64,000 nt of DNA from Aliivibrio_A sp016764915 (lineage in GTDB: Bacteria; Pseudomonadota; Gammaproteobacteria; Enterobacterales; Vibrionaceae), in NCBI GenBank assembly GCA_965224595.1, contig OZ245058.1, positions 3,100,001-3,164,000 of the forward strand, given 5' to 3'. The translations under genes and the position numbers were made by a program. The notes beneath the pieces are model-generated. The model was not told where the DNA came from. It searched no databases and saw nothing but the letters and a program-made list of their open reading frames with translations. Position 1 is the stretch's first letter; each line of letters begins with the position of its first letter. This document shows positions 51,901 through 60,330 of the stretch, one piece after another.

Positions 51901-52745
51901 TAGAGGGGGACATTACGATTCCTTGGGGACGAATTGTGGTCGAGAAACTACCGGAAAGTGCGGTCAGCTTATCTAAAGATGAGGTGATATTAAATGAAGA
52001 TTTACAACCACTTCAAGCTGAAAACTCATTCCCGATGCAGATCAAAACGGATATTAATATAACCATTGGCGATGATGTTCAGTTGGCCGCTTTTGGTCTA
52101 GAGGGTAATTTGATTGGTAAACTTAATGTTACTCAGCAAGATAAAGGGCCGTTTATTATTGGTGAGATCAATATTAAAGAGGGTACGTATCGCTCTTTTG
52201 GGCAAGATCTCATTATCAATAAAGGAAAGATTCTGTTTAATGGACCTGTGGATCAACCTTATGTAGCCATTGAAGCAATACGAAATCCTGAGAATACTCA
52301 AGATGATGTTATTGCTGGTATTCGAGTCAATGGGGCAGCTGATGAACCTCAAGTTGATATTTTTTCTGAACCTTCAATGGCACAAAGTAATGCGCTTTCA
52401 TATCTACTCAGAGGCCAAAATATTGGCGGAGAAGCGGGGGGGGATGTGATGACTACAACGTTGATAGGGTTGAGCTTGGCCAAAAGTGGCAAGGTTGTCG
52501 GAGAGATAGGTAATGCGTTTGGTGTTCAAGATCTAGCGCTTGATACTGCCGGTTCTGGAGATGATTCACAGGTGACGGTAAGCGGTCATATTACTCCTGA
52601 ACTTCAGGTAAAATATGGGGTTGGGATCTTTAATTCGCTAGGTGAGTTTACCGTGCGCTATCGATTGTTAACGGGTTTGTATCTTGAGGCAATTTCAGGG
52701 TTAGACAGTGCCGTTGATCTGCTTTATCAGTTTGAGTTTAATTAA
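48987..52745 (+). CDS. tamB: Translocation and assembly module subunit TamB
   Basis: Large AsmA-like bridge protein, 1252 residues, spanning the periplasm from the inner membrane to TamA. One N-terminal transmembrane helix (VAIVAVVVSLLLLISMLLLT), a long beta-taco body with repeated strands, and a C-terminal DUF490/TamB domain (PQVDIFSEPSMAQSNALSYLL, GNAFGVQDLALDTAGSGD, YGVGIFNSLGEFTVRYRL, ending LLYQFEFN). Overlaps tamA by 4 bases. Confidence 0.96.
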   Translation: MSLIVAKKWGSRCGVAIVAVVVSLLLLISMLLLTNPGLNTLLWGVKKALPELSVEQTSGALIPDFTLSGLSFSDGDNVDITVKRFRLAITPSCLFNPELCIDAVELDGVVFSLPTLPDSAPPQQKTTNSKPLTVIETPIPVQINQIALNDIELNILGNTVSWQHFSTGLSMRGNRLLVSPVNWQSVTLQLAPKTGDDELESVTKVDHSPSVIELPEVLIPLEVELTSFSLHDFILKQAEPIKVTSLAFSGKAKEHQVSLHDLQLDMPQLSLELNSKISLVGDYPLELQATATVKESELKGHNISLQATGSVAQLALSAQLDGTLKASLDGKLQPLQPTFPFELNLHDGDLRWPLNSTPDYQLQLSKLSSRGDLEGYQFNLQADLQGIEIPELQLDVKAEGDLEQISISDIVVETLGGEIAGQVMVNWQQPLNWQSDLTLSRIKPGLQWPKVEGVLNGDIKTLGSLTEQGGWQVSIPLLDIQGMIRDYPLDLHGSLVASDELGQGNFQVQLDDLALKHGSNSIQLNGQLDQSWAMKATINIPELSATVPDLQGQAVGDINLSGPFETPDINLDLAIMSLNWQNEAKLEQLTVKGNLSPWPLLSGHIEVAAKGGEYQKERLDTLTLLFKGSEKDHQLSINAQTKPLSLAVLFNGNFNRKTGWQGALSQAEINTEMGPWGLNRPASIHYNLNDHAVTVGAHCWGQKEASICLDQDLKMGERGEASVTVQRYRLNSLKPFMPAEMEVEAELNATAWAKWAPNSSPQLKANVDISAGSLQQQMDEILSVAWNQISLNAEIKQDKLNIDWLLDFKDNGRVFGDANIFSIDKKDKSIDGELTVEAISLAFLQPALGEYSTLKAEMNSAVTITGPINQPKLNGNLTIENIVVKGEVSPVDINNGDIALAFSGYNAVLKSAINTPEGDLTVTGDADWADISAWRVGVKVSGDELKVNLPPVVKLNVHPDLNVSITPKLAIIEGDITIPWGRIVVEKLPESAVSLSKDEVILNEDLQPLQAENSFPMQIKTDINITIGDDVQLAAFGLEGNLIGKLNVTQQDKGPFIIGEINIKEGTYRSFGQDLIINKGKILFNGPVDQPYVAIEAIRNPENTQDDVIAGIRVNGAADEPQVDIFSEPSMAQSNALSYLLRGQNIGGEAGGDVMTTTLIGLSLAKSGKVVGEIGNAFGVQDLALDTAGSGDDSQVTVSGHITPELQVKYGVGIFNSLGEFTVRYRLLTGLYLEAISGLDSAVDLLYQFEFN

Positions 52746-52751
52746 AACATC

Positions 52752-52779
52752 GAATAGGCCTATATGTGTAGACCTATTC
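52752..52779. terminator. Hairpin between tamB and ppa
   Basis: GAATAGG / CCTATTC outer stem with inner CTA / TAG pairs and a mismatch; CTCTATTTT follows on the plus side. Serves the convergent tamB and ppa transcripts. Confidence 0.65.
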
Positions 52780-52792
52780 CTCTATTTTATCT

Positions 52793-53320
52793 CTATGAAT
52801 GAGCGCGTTTATACGAAGAGGTAATCTCATCTCGGGCTGCTTGTGCATTGTCCCAGCCATCTACTTTTACCCATTTACCAGCTTCTAAATTTTTATAATG
52901 AGTGAAAAACTGCGAAATTTGCCCTTTTAGCAGTTCAGATAGATCGTTTACATCTTGAATATGTTCATACTCTTTACTGATTTTGGTGTGCGGCACGGCA
53001 AGAATTTTGGCATCTTCACCAGACTCATCAGTCATTTTTAGTACCGCTACTGGGCGACAACGAATCACCGCTCCTGGCATCAGCGGGTAAGGCGTCGGAA
53101 CTAATACATCAACCGGGTCACCATCTAATGACAACGTGTGATTAATGTAGCCGTAGTTGCAGGGGTAAAACATAGGAGCGGACATAAAGCGGTCAACAAA
53201 AATGGCACCACTCTCTTTATCCACTTCATATTTTATTGGATCAGCATTAGCGGGGATTTCAATCACCACATAAATATCATCGGGAAGCTCCTTTCCCGAC
53301 GGAACATCATTCAAACTCAT
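52793..53320 (-). CDS. ppa: Inorganic pyrophosphatase (family I)
   Basis: Hydrolyses pyrophosphate to drive biosynthetic reactions. 175 residues. Family signature LDGDPVDVLVPTPYPL with the metal-binding aspartates; also EIPANADPIKYEVDKESGA and YPCNYGYINHT. AAGGAGCAACCA precedes the start. Confidence 0.98.
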   Translation of the reverse strand: MSLNDVPSGKELPDDIYVVIEIPANADPIKYEVDKESGAIFVDRFMSAPMFYPCNYGYINHTLSLDGDPVDVLVPTPYPLMPGAVIRCRPVAVLKMTDESGEDAKILAVPHTKISKEYEHIQDVNDLSELLKGQISQFFTHYKNLEAGKWVKVDGWDNAQAARDEITSSYKRAHS

Positions 53321-53463
53321 TGGTTGCTCCTTTAAATAAAAATTAAAGATAGTAATTAAACAGTTGAGTAAAGAGTGTGGTCAGGATTGTGGAGAAAGTC
53401 TAATAATTGACTAAAGAAAATAGATGGATAAAGAGGGCAGTATCAGAAGTGAGGAGCGAAAGG

Positions 53464-53496
53464 TTAGGCCATCAATATACATAATTGATGGCCTAA
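53464..53496. terminator. Strong hairpin after fbp
   Basis: 13-bp perfect stem TTAGGCCATCAAT / ATTGATGGCCTAA with a 7-base loop. The minus-strand flank (CCTTTCG) lacks a clean T-run, so termination efficiency is uncertain. Confidence 0.6.
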
Positions 53497-53501
53497 AAAT
53501 C

Positions 53502-54515
53502 TTAGTGGCCAGGGCTCTCTTTTAAGAAAGACTCAAGTTTGTCGACCATATTAGTGGTACCAACAAAGAAAGGAACACGTTGGTGTAACTCTTTAGGGTC
53601 AATATCCAAAATACGTTGATTACCATCGGTCGCTTTACCACCCGCTTGCTCCATGATAAAAGCAATAGGGTTACATTCGTACAGTAAACGAAGCTTGCCG
53701 TCTGGGTGCGTTAAAGTACTTGGGTAGAGGTACATGCCGCCTTTAAGCAGATTTCTGTGGAAATCTGCAACCAGAGAGCCAATGTAGCGAGAGGTATATG
53801 GACGATGCTCTTCAGGGCAGTTCTCTTGGCAGTACTTAATGTACCTTTTCACGCCAATAGGGAAACGGAAGTAGTTCCCTTCATTGATTGAATAGATTTT
53901 TCCTACATCAGGGATCTGCATATCTTCGTGTGAAAGACAGAATACACCTAAAGATGGGTCGTAAGTAAAACCATGAACACCATTACCAGTGGTGTAAACC
54001 AACATGGTCGAAGAGCCATAGATCACATAACCCGCAGCGACCTGCTTGTTGCCAGGCTGTAGGAAATCCTCTTCTACTGCAGGGGTGCCTTCTGGTGAGA
54101 TTCGACGGTAAATTGAAAAAATAGTACCAACAGAAACATTAACATCGATATTGGATGAGCCGTCGAGAGGATCCATCAAAACTACATATTTTGCACTGCG
54201 ATTTAATGCTTTGTTAAAGGCAACCGCTTCATCTTCCTCTTCACTGGCAACACCACATACTTGGTCTCGTGCTTCTAGTGCAGATTTGAACACATCATTA
54301 GCGTAAACGTCTAATTTTTGCTGCTCTTCACCTTGAACATTCTGACTACCCATTGAACCTGTGATATCGACCAATCCGGCCTTATTTATCTCACGGTTTA
54401 CGATTTTTGCCGCAAGTTTAATCGAACCGAGTAGGGAAGATAGATCTCCACTGGCGTGGGCAAAATCATTTTGTTTTTCAACAATAAACTCGCCGAGTGT
54501 TCTGGTCTGTGACAT
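53502..54515 (-). CDS. fbp: Fructose-1,6-bisphosphatase class I
   Basis: Gluconeogenic hydrolysis of fructose 1,6-bisphosphate. 337 residues. Metal-binding VVLMDPLDGSSNIDVNVSVG and the substrate motif GGMYLYPSTLTHPDGKLRLL; TLGEFIVEKQ start. Member of the same superfamily as CysQ and the island phosphatase. Divergent from mpl, as in enterobacteria. Confidence 0.98.
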   Translation of the reverse strand: MSQTRTLGEFIVEKQNDFAHASGDLSSLLGSIKLAAKIVNREINKAGLVDITGSMGSQNVQGEEQQKLDVYANDVFKSALEARDQVCGVASEEEDEAVAFNKALNRSAKYVVLMDPLDGSSNIDVNVSVGTIFSIYRRISPEGTPAVEEDFLQPGNKQVAAGYVIYGSSTMLVYTTGNGVHGFTYDPSLGVFCLSHEDMQIPDVGKIYSINEGNYFRFPIGVKRYIKYCQENCPEEHRPYTSRYIGSLVADFHRNLLKGGMYLYPSTLTHPDGKLRLLYECNPIAFIMEQAGGKATDGNQRILDIDPKELHQRVPFFVGTTNMVDKLESFLKESPGH

Positions 54516-54702
54516 GTTCTATCCTTAGTAATCTTTTATGATTGGATGTCATTGGAATTAAGGCTCAGGTACAATATGTGTTAAGAACCGTGTTTTATTT
54601 TTAATAAATCTTGTTAGCTGTATCTAATTGTATAGCAAAGATCTTTTTATTCGTATTGAAGTAACTCAAAATGGCGTTACTTATCTTCTTTGAGCAATGA
54701 TT

Positions 54703-56058
54703 ATGCATATTCATATTTTGGGCATCTGCGGTACCTTTATGGGCGGAGCGGCTGTTTTAGCTAGGCAATTAGGGCATAAAGTCACTGGCAGTGATGCCAA
54801 TGTTTACCCACCGATGAGTACTCTTTTAGAGTCGCAAGGCATTGAAATTATTGAAGGGTTTGACCCTGGGCAATTGAACCCTGCACCGGATTTAGTGGTA
54901 ATTGGTAATGCCATGAGTCGCGGTAACCCATGTGTTGAATATGTATTGAATCACAACCTTAAATACACCTCTGGACCACAGTGGTTACAAGAATTTTTAT
55001 TGCATGATCGTTGGGTACTGGCAGTTTCAGGCACCCATGGTAAAACAACAACCTCCAGTATGTTGTCTTGGATCCTTGAAGATTGTGGTTATTCGCCGGG
55101 CTTTTTAGTAGGCGGAGTGCTAGGAAACTTCGGGGTTTCAGCCCGTTTAGGCGACAGTATGTTCTTTGTTGTGGAAGCCGATGAGTATGACAGTGCTTTT
55201 TTCGATAAGCGTTCCAAGTTCGTGCATTATCACCCAAGAACCTTAGTAATGAATAATCTAGAATTTGATCATGCCGACATTTTTGACAATCTAGCTGCAA
55301 TTCAAAAACAGTTTCACCATTTAGTCAGAACCGTTCCGAGCAATGGACGTATCTTTGCGCCAAAATCTGATCAAGTGCTTGCTGATGTGATTAAGCAAGG
55401 CTGCTGGAGTGAACTAGAATTCACCGGTTCTGGTGGTCAGTGGCAGGTCGAGAAACAAAAATCTGATGGCTCTCGGTTTGATGTCCTCTTTAATGGTGAA
55501 TTATCAGGCACTGTTGAGTGGGATTTGGTGGGCGATCATAATGTACAAAATGGTTTGATGGCGATTGCGGCGGCAAGACACGTTGGTGTCACTATTGATC
55601 TGGCTTGTGAAGCGTTAGGCAAGTTTATTAATACCAAGCGCCGTTTAGAGTTAAAAGGCACGGTTAATGACATTACGGTCTATGATGATTTTGCTCACCA
55701 CCCAACCGCGATTGGCCTTACCTTAGATGGTCTGCGTAATAAGGTGGGTCAGCAAAAAATCATAGCGGTGCTTGAGCCGCGTTCAAGTACAATGAAGTTA
55801 GGAGTTCACAAAGATACTCTTGCTGCTTCTTTAGCATTGGCTGACTCTGTCTATCTTTATCAACCTGACAATATTGATTGGTCGTTGCAAGAAGTGGCTG
55901 AGCAGTGCGTGCAGCCAGCAACAATTTCGGATGATATTGATTGTTTTGTAGATTCTATTGTGGCCGAGGCGAAAGCAGGCGATCAAATTTTGGTGATGAG
56001 TAACGGTGGCTTTGAAGGCATTCACGATAAATTGTTGGCAAAGTTACAAGCCCAATAG
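54703..56058 (+). CDS. mpl: UDP-N-acetylmuramate:L-Ala-gamma-D-Glu-meso-DAP ligase
   Basis: Recycles murein tripeptide onto UDP-MurNAc. About 451 residues from the ATG at 54703 (MHIHILGICGTFMGGAAVLA, family start), two codons after another ATG. Mur ligase motifs: GSDANVYPPMSTLLE, VSGTHGKTTTSSMLSWILE (ATP loop), DHADIFDNL, DDFAHHPTAI. Confidence 0.96.
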   Translation: MHIHILGICGTFMGGAAVLARQLGHKVTGSDANVYPPMSTLLESQGIEIIEGFDPGQLNPAPDLVVIGNAMSRGNPCVEYVLNHNLKYTSGPQWLQEFLLHDRWVLAVSGTHGKTTTSSMLSWILEDCGYSPGFLVGGVLGNFGVSARLGDSMFFVVEADEYDSAFFDKRSKFVHYHPRTLVMNNLEFDHADIFDNLAAIQKQFHHLVRTVPSNGRIFAPKSDQVLADVIKQGCWSELEFTGSGGQWQVEKQKSDGSRFDVLFNGELSGTVEWDLVGDHNVQNGLMAIAAARHVGVTIDLACEALGKFINTKRRLELKGTVNDITVYDDFAHHPTAIGLTLDGLRNKVGQQKIIAVLEPRSSTMKLGVHKDTLAASLALADSVYLYQPDNIDWSLQEVAEQCVQPATISDDIDCFVDSIVAEAKAGDQILVMSNGGFEGIHDKLLAKLQAQ

Positions 56059-56070
56059 AGAGTATTGATA

Positions 56071-56706
56071 ATGAATGATGTAAAAATAGATGATCAGAAC
56101 AAATCGATAACGCTAGCGATGACTGGGGCTTCTGGTGCTCCTTATGGTTTGAGGTTATTGGAGTGTCTGTTGGCATCCGGTTATCAGGTTTTTGTATTGA
56201 TCTCTTCAGCCGCCCGGGTAGTGATGGCGACGGAGCATAACTTAAAACTTCCCGCCAGCCCTGAAGGGATAAAGAAGGCGTTAGTTGAGTATTTGAACTG
56301 TCCGCCAGAACGGTTAGTGGTGTGTGGTAAGGAGGAGTGGTTCTCTCCAGTAGCGTCAGGCTCTGCAGCGCCAAAACAGATGGTGGTTTGTCCCTGTTCC
56401 GCTGGCAGTTTAGCGTCGATTGCTCATGGTATGTCTGATAATTTAATTGAGCGAGCCGCTGATGTGGTGCTCAAAGAGCGTGGGCAACTCATATTAATGG
56501 TTCGAGAAACGCCCTTTTCGACACTGCATTTAGAAAATATGCACAAGCTCTCTTCTATGGGGGTGACGATTATGCCCGCAGCTCCTGGTTTTTATCACAA
56601 TCCGAAATCTATTGATGATTTAGTGGACTTCATGGTTGCCAGAGTATTAGACCACCTGGGCATTAAACAGGGATTGGTGCCGCGTTGGGGATATGATCAA
56701 CGATAA
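56071..56706 (+). CDS. ubiX: Flavin prenyltransferase UbiX
   Basis: Makes prenylated FMN, the cofactor of UbiD decarboxylase in ubiquinone synthesis. 211 residues from the ATG at 56071; a TTG six bases earlier is unlikely. FMN-binding AMTGASGAPYGLRLLE, VCPCSAGSLASIAHGMSDN and LKERGQLILMVRETPF. 12 bases after mpl, probably cotranscribed. Confidence 0.95.
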   Translation: MNDVKIDDQNKSITLAMTGASGAPYGLRLLECLLASGYQVFVLISSAARVVMATEHNLKLPASPEGIKKALVEYLNCPPERLVVCGKEEWFSPVASGSAAPKQMVVCPCSAGSLASIAHGMSDNLIERAADVVLKERGQLILMVRETPFSTLHLENMHKLSSMGVTIMPAAPGFYHNPKSIDDLVDFMVARVLDHLGIKQGLVPRWGYDQR

Positions 56707-56745
56707 TTGATTTAGTATTTTATCATTTTTGTATACAATGAATTT

Positions 56746-56834
56746 CTCAACGGGGAGCTTAATGAAAGTTAGGCTGAGATTGTCGATACAGGACCCGTAT
56801 ACCTGAACCAGATAATACTGGCGTAGGAATTGAG
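56746..56834 (+). promoter_or_regulatory. TPP riboswitch (THI element)
   Basis: All hallmark segments are present in order: P1 CTCAA (56746-56750) pairing with TTGAG (56830-56834), CGGGGAGC, GGCTGAGA, GGACCC, ACCTGAACC, AGATAATACTGGCGTAGGAA. It controls the thiBPQ operon by thiamine pyrophosphate. The thiB start lies 70 bases downstream. Confidence 0.97.
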
Positions 56835-56903
56835 CGGTTAGTCATCGTCATTCTCGATACTCATCTCATTTCTATGCCGTCCACACTATATATGGAGTGC
56901 ATA

Positions 56904-57896
56904 GTGAAAAAAATTCTTCCTCTTGTAACGTTAGCAGTGATGGCATCTATGTCCGCTTCTGCTGCTGATAATAAGTTAACTGTTTATACATATGATTCAT
57001 TTGCTTCTGATTGGGGGCCAGGCCCGAAAATTGAGAAAGCATTTGAACTGAAGTGCGACTGCGATCTTGAGTTTGTCGCTTTAGATGATGGCGTTACTAT
57101 TTTGAATCGACTTCGTTTAGAAGGAAAAAACAGTAAAGCTGATATTGTATTAGGTTTAGACAATAATCTGATTGCTGAAGCGAAGAAAACGGGGCTATTG
57201 ACTCAGCACAATGTCGATACCAGCAGCGTTACTTTACCAAACGGTTGGTCCGACTCTACCTTTGTTCCATTTGATTATGGTTATTTCTCTTTTATCTACA
57301 ACAAAGAGAGTTTAAAAAATCCACCAAAGAGCTTAAAAGAGCTGGTCGAACATCGTGATGATATAAAAGTGATCTATCAGGATCCTCGCACCTCTACACC
57401 GGGGCAAGGGTTGATGCTGTGGATGAAATCTGTTTATGGTGATCATACTGCAGATGCGTGGAAACAGTTCGCGAAAAAAACGGTTACCGTCACCAAAGGT
57501 TGGTCTGAAGCTTACAATATGTTCCTAAAAGGAGAAGCGGATATGGTGCTCTCTTACACCACATCTCCGGCTTATCACATTATTGCAGAGCAGAAAAATC
57601 AATACGTGTCAGCGGATTTCTCAGAAGGTCACTACACACAAATTGAAGTGGCGGCAAAAGTGAAAAGCAGCAAAAACCAGAAGCTTGCAGATCAATTTAT
57701 GGCGTTTATTTTAAGCGATGAGTTTCAAACTGTGATGCCAACGGGGAACTGGATGTATCCTGTGACTGATGTTGAGTTACCACAAGGATTTGAGCAGCTT
57801 ACCATTCCGTCAAAATCACTGACATTCAGTTCAGATGATGTGGCAGAGAATCGTAAAACATGGATTCGTGAGTGGCAGCACTCAGTCAGTTTCTAA
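56904..57896 (+). CDS. thiB: Thiamine/TPP periplasmic binding protein
   Basis: 330 residues from the GTG at 56904, chosen because GGAG lies six bases upstream and the product then begins with a standard signal peptide (MKKILPLVTLAVMASMSASA, cleavage after ASA). ThiB motifs: LTVYTYDSFASDWGPGPKIE, VALDDGVTILNRL, YQDPRTSTPGQGLMLWM, MVLSYTTSPAYH. First gene of the riboswitch-controlled operon. Confidence 0.95.
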   Translation: MKKILPLVTLAVMASMSASAADNKLTVYTYDSFASDWGPGPKIEKAFELKCDCDLEFVALDDGVTILNRLRLEGKNSKADIVLGLDNNLIAEAKKTGLLTQHNVDTSSVTLPNGWSDSTFVPFDYGYFSFIYNKESLKNPPKSLKELVEHRDDIKVIYQDPRTSTPGQGLMLWMKSVYGDHTADAWKQFAKKTVTVTKGWSEAYNMFLKGEADMVLSYTTSPAYHIIAEQKNQYVSADFSEGHYTQIEVAAKVKSSKNQKLADQFMAFILSDEFQTVMPTGNWMYPVTDVELPQGFEQLTIPSKSLTFSSDDVAENRKTWIREWQHSVSF

Positions 57897-57909
57897 TGTT
57901 GTTCTATTG

Positions 57910-59511
57910 ATGTCTATCGATAAAAAACAGATACCCGGCATTGCTATTGCCGGGTTGATTTTTGTTTTTGTTGGCTCCGCCATTATGGCTCTGCTGCTGC
58001 AATCGCCTACTTTAGATCTCAGCTCAATTTGGTTTGATCCCTACTACCGACATGTCACCAAATTCAGCTTCTATCAAGCATTCCTATCAACCCTGTTAAG
58101 TGTTGGACTTGCTATCCCTGTCTCCCACGCGCTGTCTCGGCGAACATTTAGGGGGAAAGAACTGCTGCTTAAACTGTTTGCTACCACCTTGGTGCTACCC
58201 GTATTAGTGGGGGTGTTTGGCCTGTTGTCCATTTATGGTAATAGTGGTTTAGTCTCTCAGTGGTTTAATTATTTTGATCTAAAACTGCCATTTTCTATCT
58301 ATGGACTCAATGGTATTTTACTGGCGCATCTATTTTTTAACCTACCTTTTGCAACTCGGCTGTTACTGCAAGCTCTAGAGTCTATTCCCGTAGAGCAGCA
58401 TAAGTTAGCGGCACACTTAGGGGTGACTCATTGGTATAAATTTAAGATTGTAGAGTGGCCAATGCTACGTCAACAACTGCCGCACGTTGCAGGGTTAGTT
58501 TTTATGCTCTGCTTTACCAGTTTTGCCACGGTGATGGCGCTGGGGGGCGGGCCAAAATCGACCACCATTGAGTTGGCTATTTACCAAGCGATTAAGTTTG
58601 ATTTCGACCTGCAAGCAGGGGCATTACTGGCGTTGTGGCAAATGTTGTTGTGCGGTGTATTGGCGATTGCTATCCAACGACTGTCTCGGCCTGTGCCGAT
58701 CAGTAGTGGCAGTACGAACAGAGTACAGCGACTGTATGCCGATTCGAAATGGGCCAAATTTTGGGATGTTAGCTGGATAGCACTGGTTCTATTGTTGGTT
58801 ATCCCACCTTTGCTTTCCGTCGTTTTTTATGGCATTAATCTGAAATTTATTGATGTGGTGAGCTGCCCCTCTTTTTGGCGAGCGATTAAAAGCTCGATTA
58901 TTGTCGCCACGTTTGCGGCTATATTGTCTCTGTTTGCTGGGGTGTTCATTTTGATCGCCAGTCGAGTATGGCGCTTAGCGGGGATGAATTTTCGTTCCGA
59001 CAAGCTGGAGCTGATTGGCACTATTATCTTAGTGACCCCTGGTCTAGTGATTAGTACTGGGATTTTTCTACTGCTCCGCGATGTTACGGATGTCTTTCGC
59101 ATGGCGATAGTGATCGTCATTGCGGTCAATGCGCTAATGGCGTTGCCTTATGTGATAAAAACCTTGGCTCAACCTATGCTGCATATCTCTCAGAAATATG
59201 ACACCTTATGTGCCAGCTTAGGCATTTTTGGATTTAATCGTTTCTGTTTGATGGAGTGGCGAGCATTAAAAGCCCCTCTGATTCATGCATTTGCTATCAG
59301 CTTTGTTTTGTCCATGGGCGATATTAGCGCGATATCACTGTTTGGCAGCCAGGATTTCAATACTCTGCCGCTCTATCTGTTTCAACTGCTTGGCAGTTAT
59401 CAAATGGACGCTGCAGCCGTGGTATCACTGTTTTTGTTGCTCTTCAGTGTTGGTGTGTTTGTGGTGCTTGAAAGGGTATTTAAAGTGAATAAAAAAGGAT
59501 TAAAACAATGA
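57910..59511 (+). CDS. thiP: Thiamine/TPP ABC permease
   Basis: 533 residues from the ATG at 57910, 13 bases after thiB; the open frame continues upstream inside thiB but this has no support. About twelve transmembrane segments in two homologous halves with EAA-type loops (AAHLGVTHWYKFKIVEWPML and ASLGIFGFNRFCLMEWRALK), so one chain forms both halves of the channel. Overlaps thiQ by ATGA. Confidence 0.94.
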   Translation: MSIDKKQIPGIAIAGLIFVFVGSAIMALLLQSPTLDLSSIWFDPYYRHVTKFSFYQAFLSTLLSVGLAIPVSHALSRRTFRGKELLLKLFATTLVLPVLVGVFGLLSIYGNSGLVSQWFNYFDLKLPFSIYGLNGILLAHLFFNLPFATRLLLQALESIPVEQHKLAAHLGVTHWYKFKIVEWPMLRQQLPHVAGLVFMLCFTSFATVMALGGGPKSTTIELAIYQAIKFDFDLQAGALLALWQMLLCGVLAIAIQRLSRPVPISSGSTNRVQRLYADSKWAKFWDVSWIALVLLLVIPPLLSVVFYGINLKFIDVVSCPSFWRAIKSSIIVATFAAILSLFAGVFILIASRVWRLAGMNFRSDKLELIGTIILVTPGLVISTGIFLLLRDVTDVFRMAIVIVIAVNALMALPYVIKTLAQPMLHISQKYDTLCASLGIFGFNRFCLMEWRALKAPLIHAFAISFVLSMGDISAISLFGSQDFNTLPLYLFQLLGSYQMDAAAVVSLFLLLFSVGVFVVLERVFKVNKKGLKQ

Positions 59512-60212
59512 TTAACTTCTCTAAGGTTCAATACCACTACCATCAAGAGAGGTTCTGTTTTGATCTGGATATCGAACCGAGCAGTATTGTGGCGGTGTTA
59601 GGGGCAAGTGGTGCTGGGAAAAGTACTCTGTTGCATTTAGCAGCAGGATTTATTGAACCTGTTGCTGGTGATATCTATGTGGAGGGCATACTGGTAAACG
59701 ATCTGGCACCTCATAAGCGACCGCTCTCAATTCTATTTCAAGAACATAACCTTTTCGCTCACCTTAATGTGGCGGATAACATCGCTTTAGGGTTAGCACC
59801 AAATTTAAAACTCACCATAAAGCAGAGAGAGAGAGTTGAAGAGGTTGCTAAGCAGGTTGGTGTTTTTTCACTGCTGTCTCGTTTGCCGGAACAGTTATCG
59901 GGAGGTCAAAAACAGCGGGTAGCCTTAGCGCGCTGTTTTGTGCAAGAGCGAGATCTGTTGCTACTTGATGAACCCTTTTCTGCTCTTGACCCTGTATTGA
60001 GAGAAGAGATGCTTTCAATCGTTAAACAGCTGGCGACCACCAATCAAGTGACTGTGTTGATGGTGACTCATCACATCTCAGATGCGCTGAATATTGCTTC
60101 CCACTATGCATTTATTGAGCAGGGTGAAATCGCCAGTTTTGAGCCCATTCAACGGTTGACTGCGGAGCATCCGCTGCTCAGTTTAGCGCAATTTGTGAAA
60201 TCAGGAGTGTAG
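59508..60212 (+). CDS. thiQ: Thiamine/TPP ABC ATPase
   Basis: 234 residues. Walker A LGASGAGKSTLLHLAAG, Q-loop ILFQEHNLFAHLNV, signature LSGGQKQRVALARC, Walker B LLLDEPFSALDP. Third gene of thiBPQ; no clear terminator before rapA. Confidence 0.96.
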   Translation: MINFSKVQYHYHQERFCFDLDIEPSSIVAVLGASGAGKSTLLHLAAGFIEPVAGDIYVEGILVNDLAPHKRPLSILFQEHNLFAHLNVADNIALGLAPNLKLTIKQRERVEEVAKQVGVFSLLSRLPEQLSGGQKQRVALARCFVQERDLLLLDEPFSALDPVLREEMLSIVKQLATTNQVTVLMVTHHISDALNIASHYAFIEQGEIASFEPIQRLTAEHPLLSLAQFVKSGV

Positions 60213-60330
60213 TTTAGTTTTAGCTGCTCAAAATTTGCAGTTGATAGTATAATTACTAGTGATCTTATTGACATCTTAACGTAGAATCATCGCCCATTTT
60301 ATCCTCTTAATTTTAAGGTTTATTACCATA

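Noticed and set aside
57835..57909. N-terminal extension of thiP into thiB
   Set aside because: The added residues are out-of-frame thiB sequence; the ATG at 57910 follows the thiB stop.
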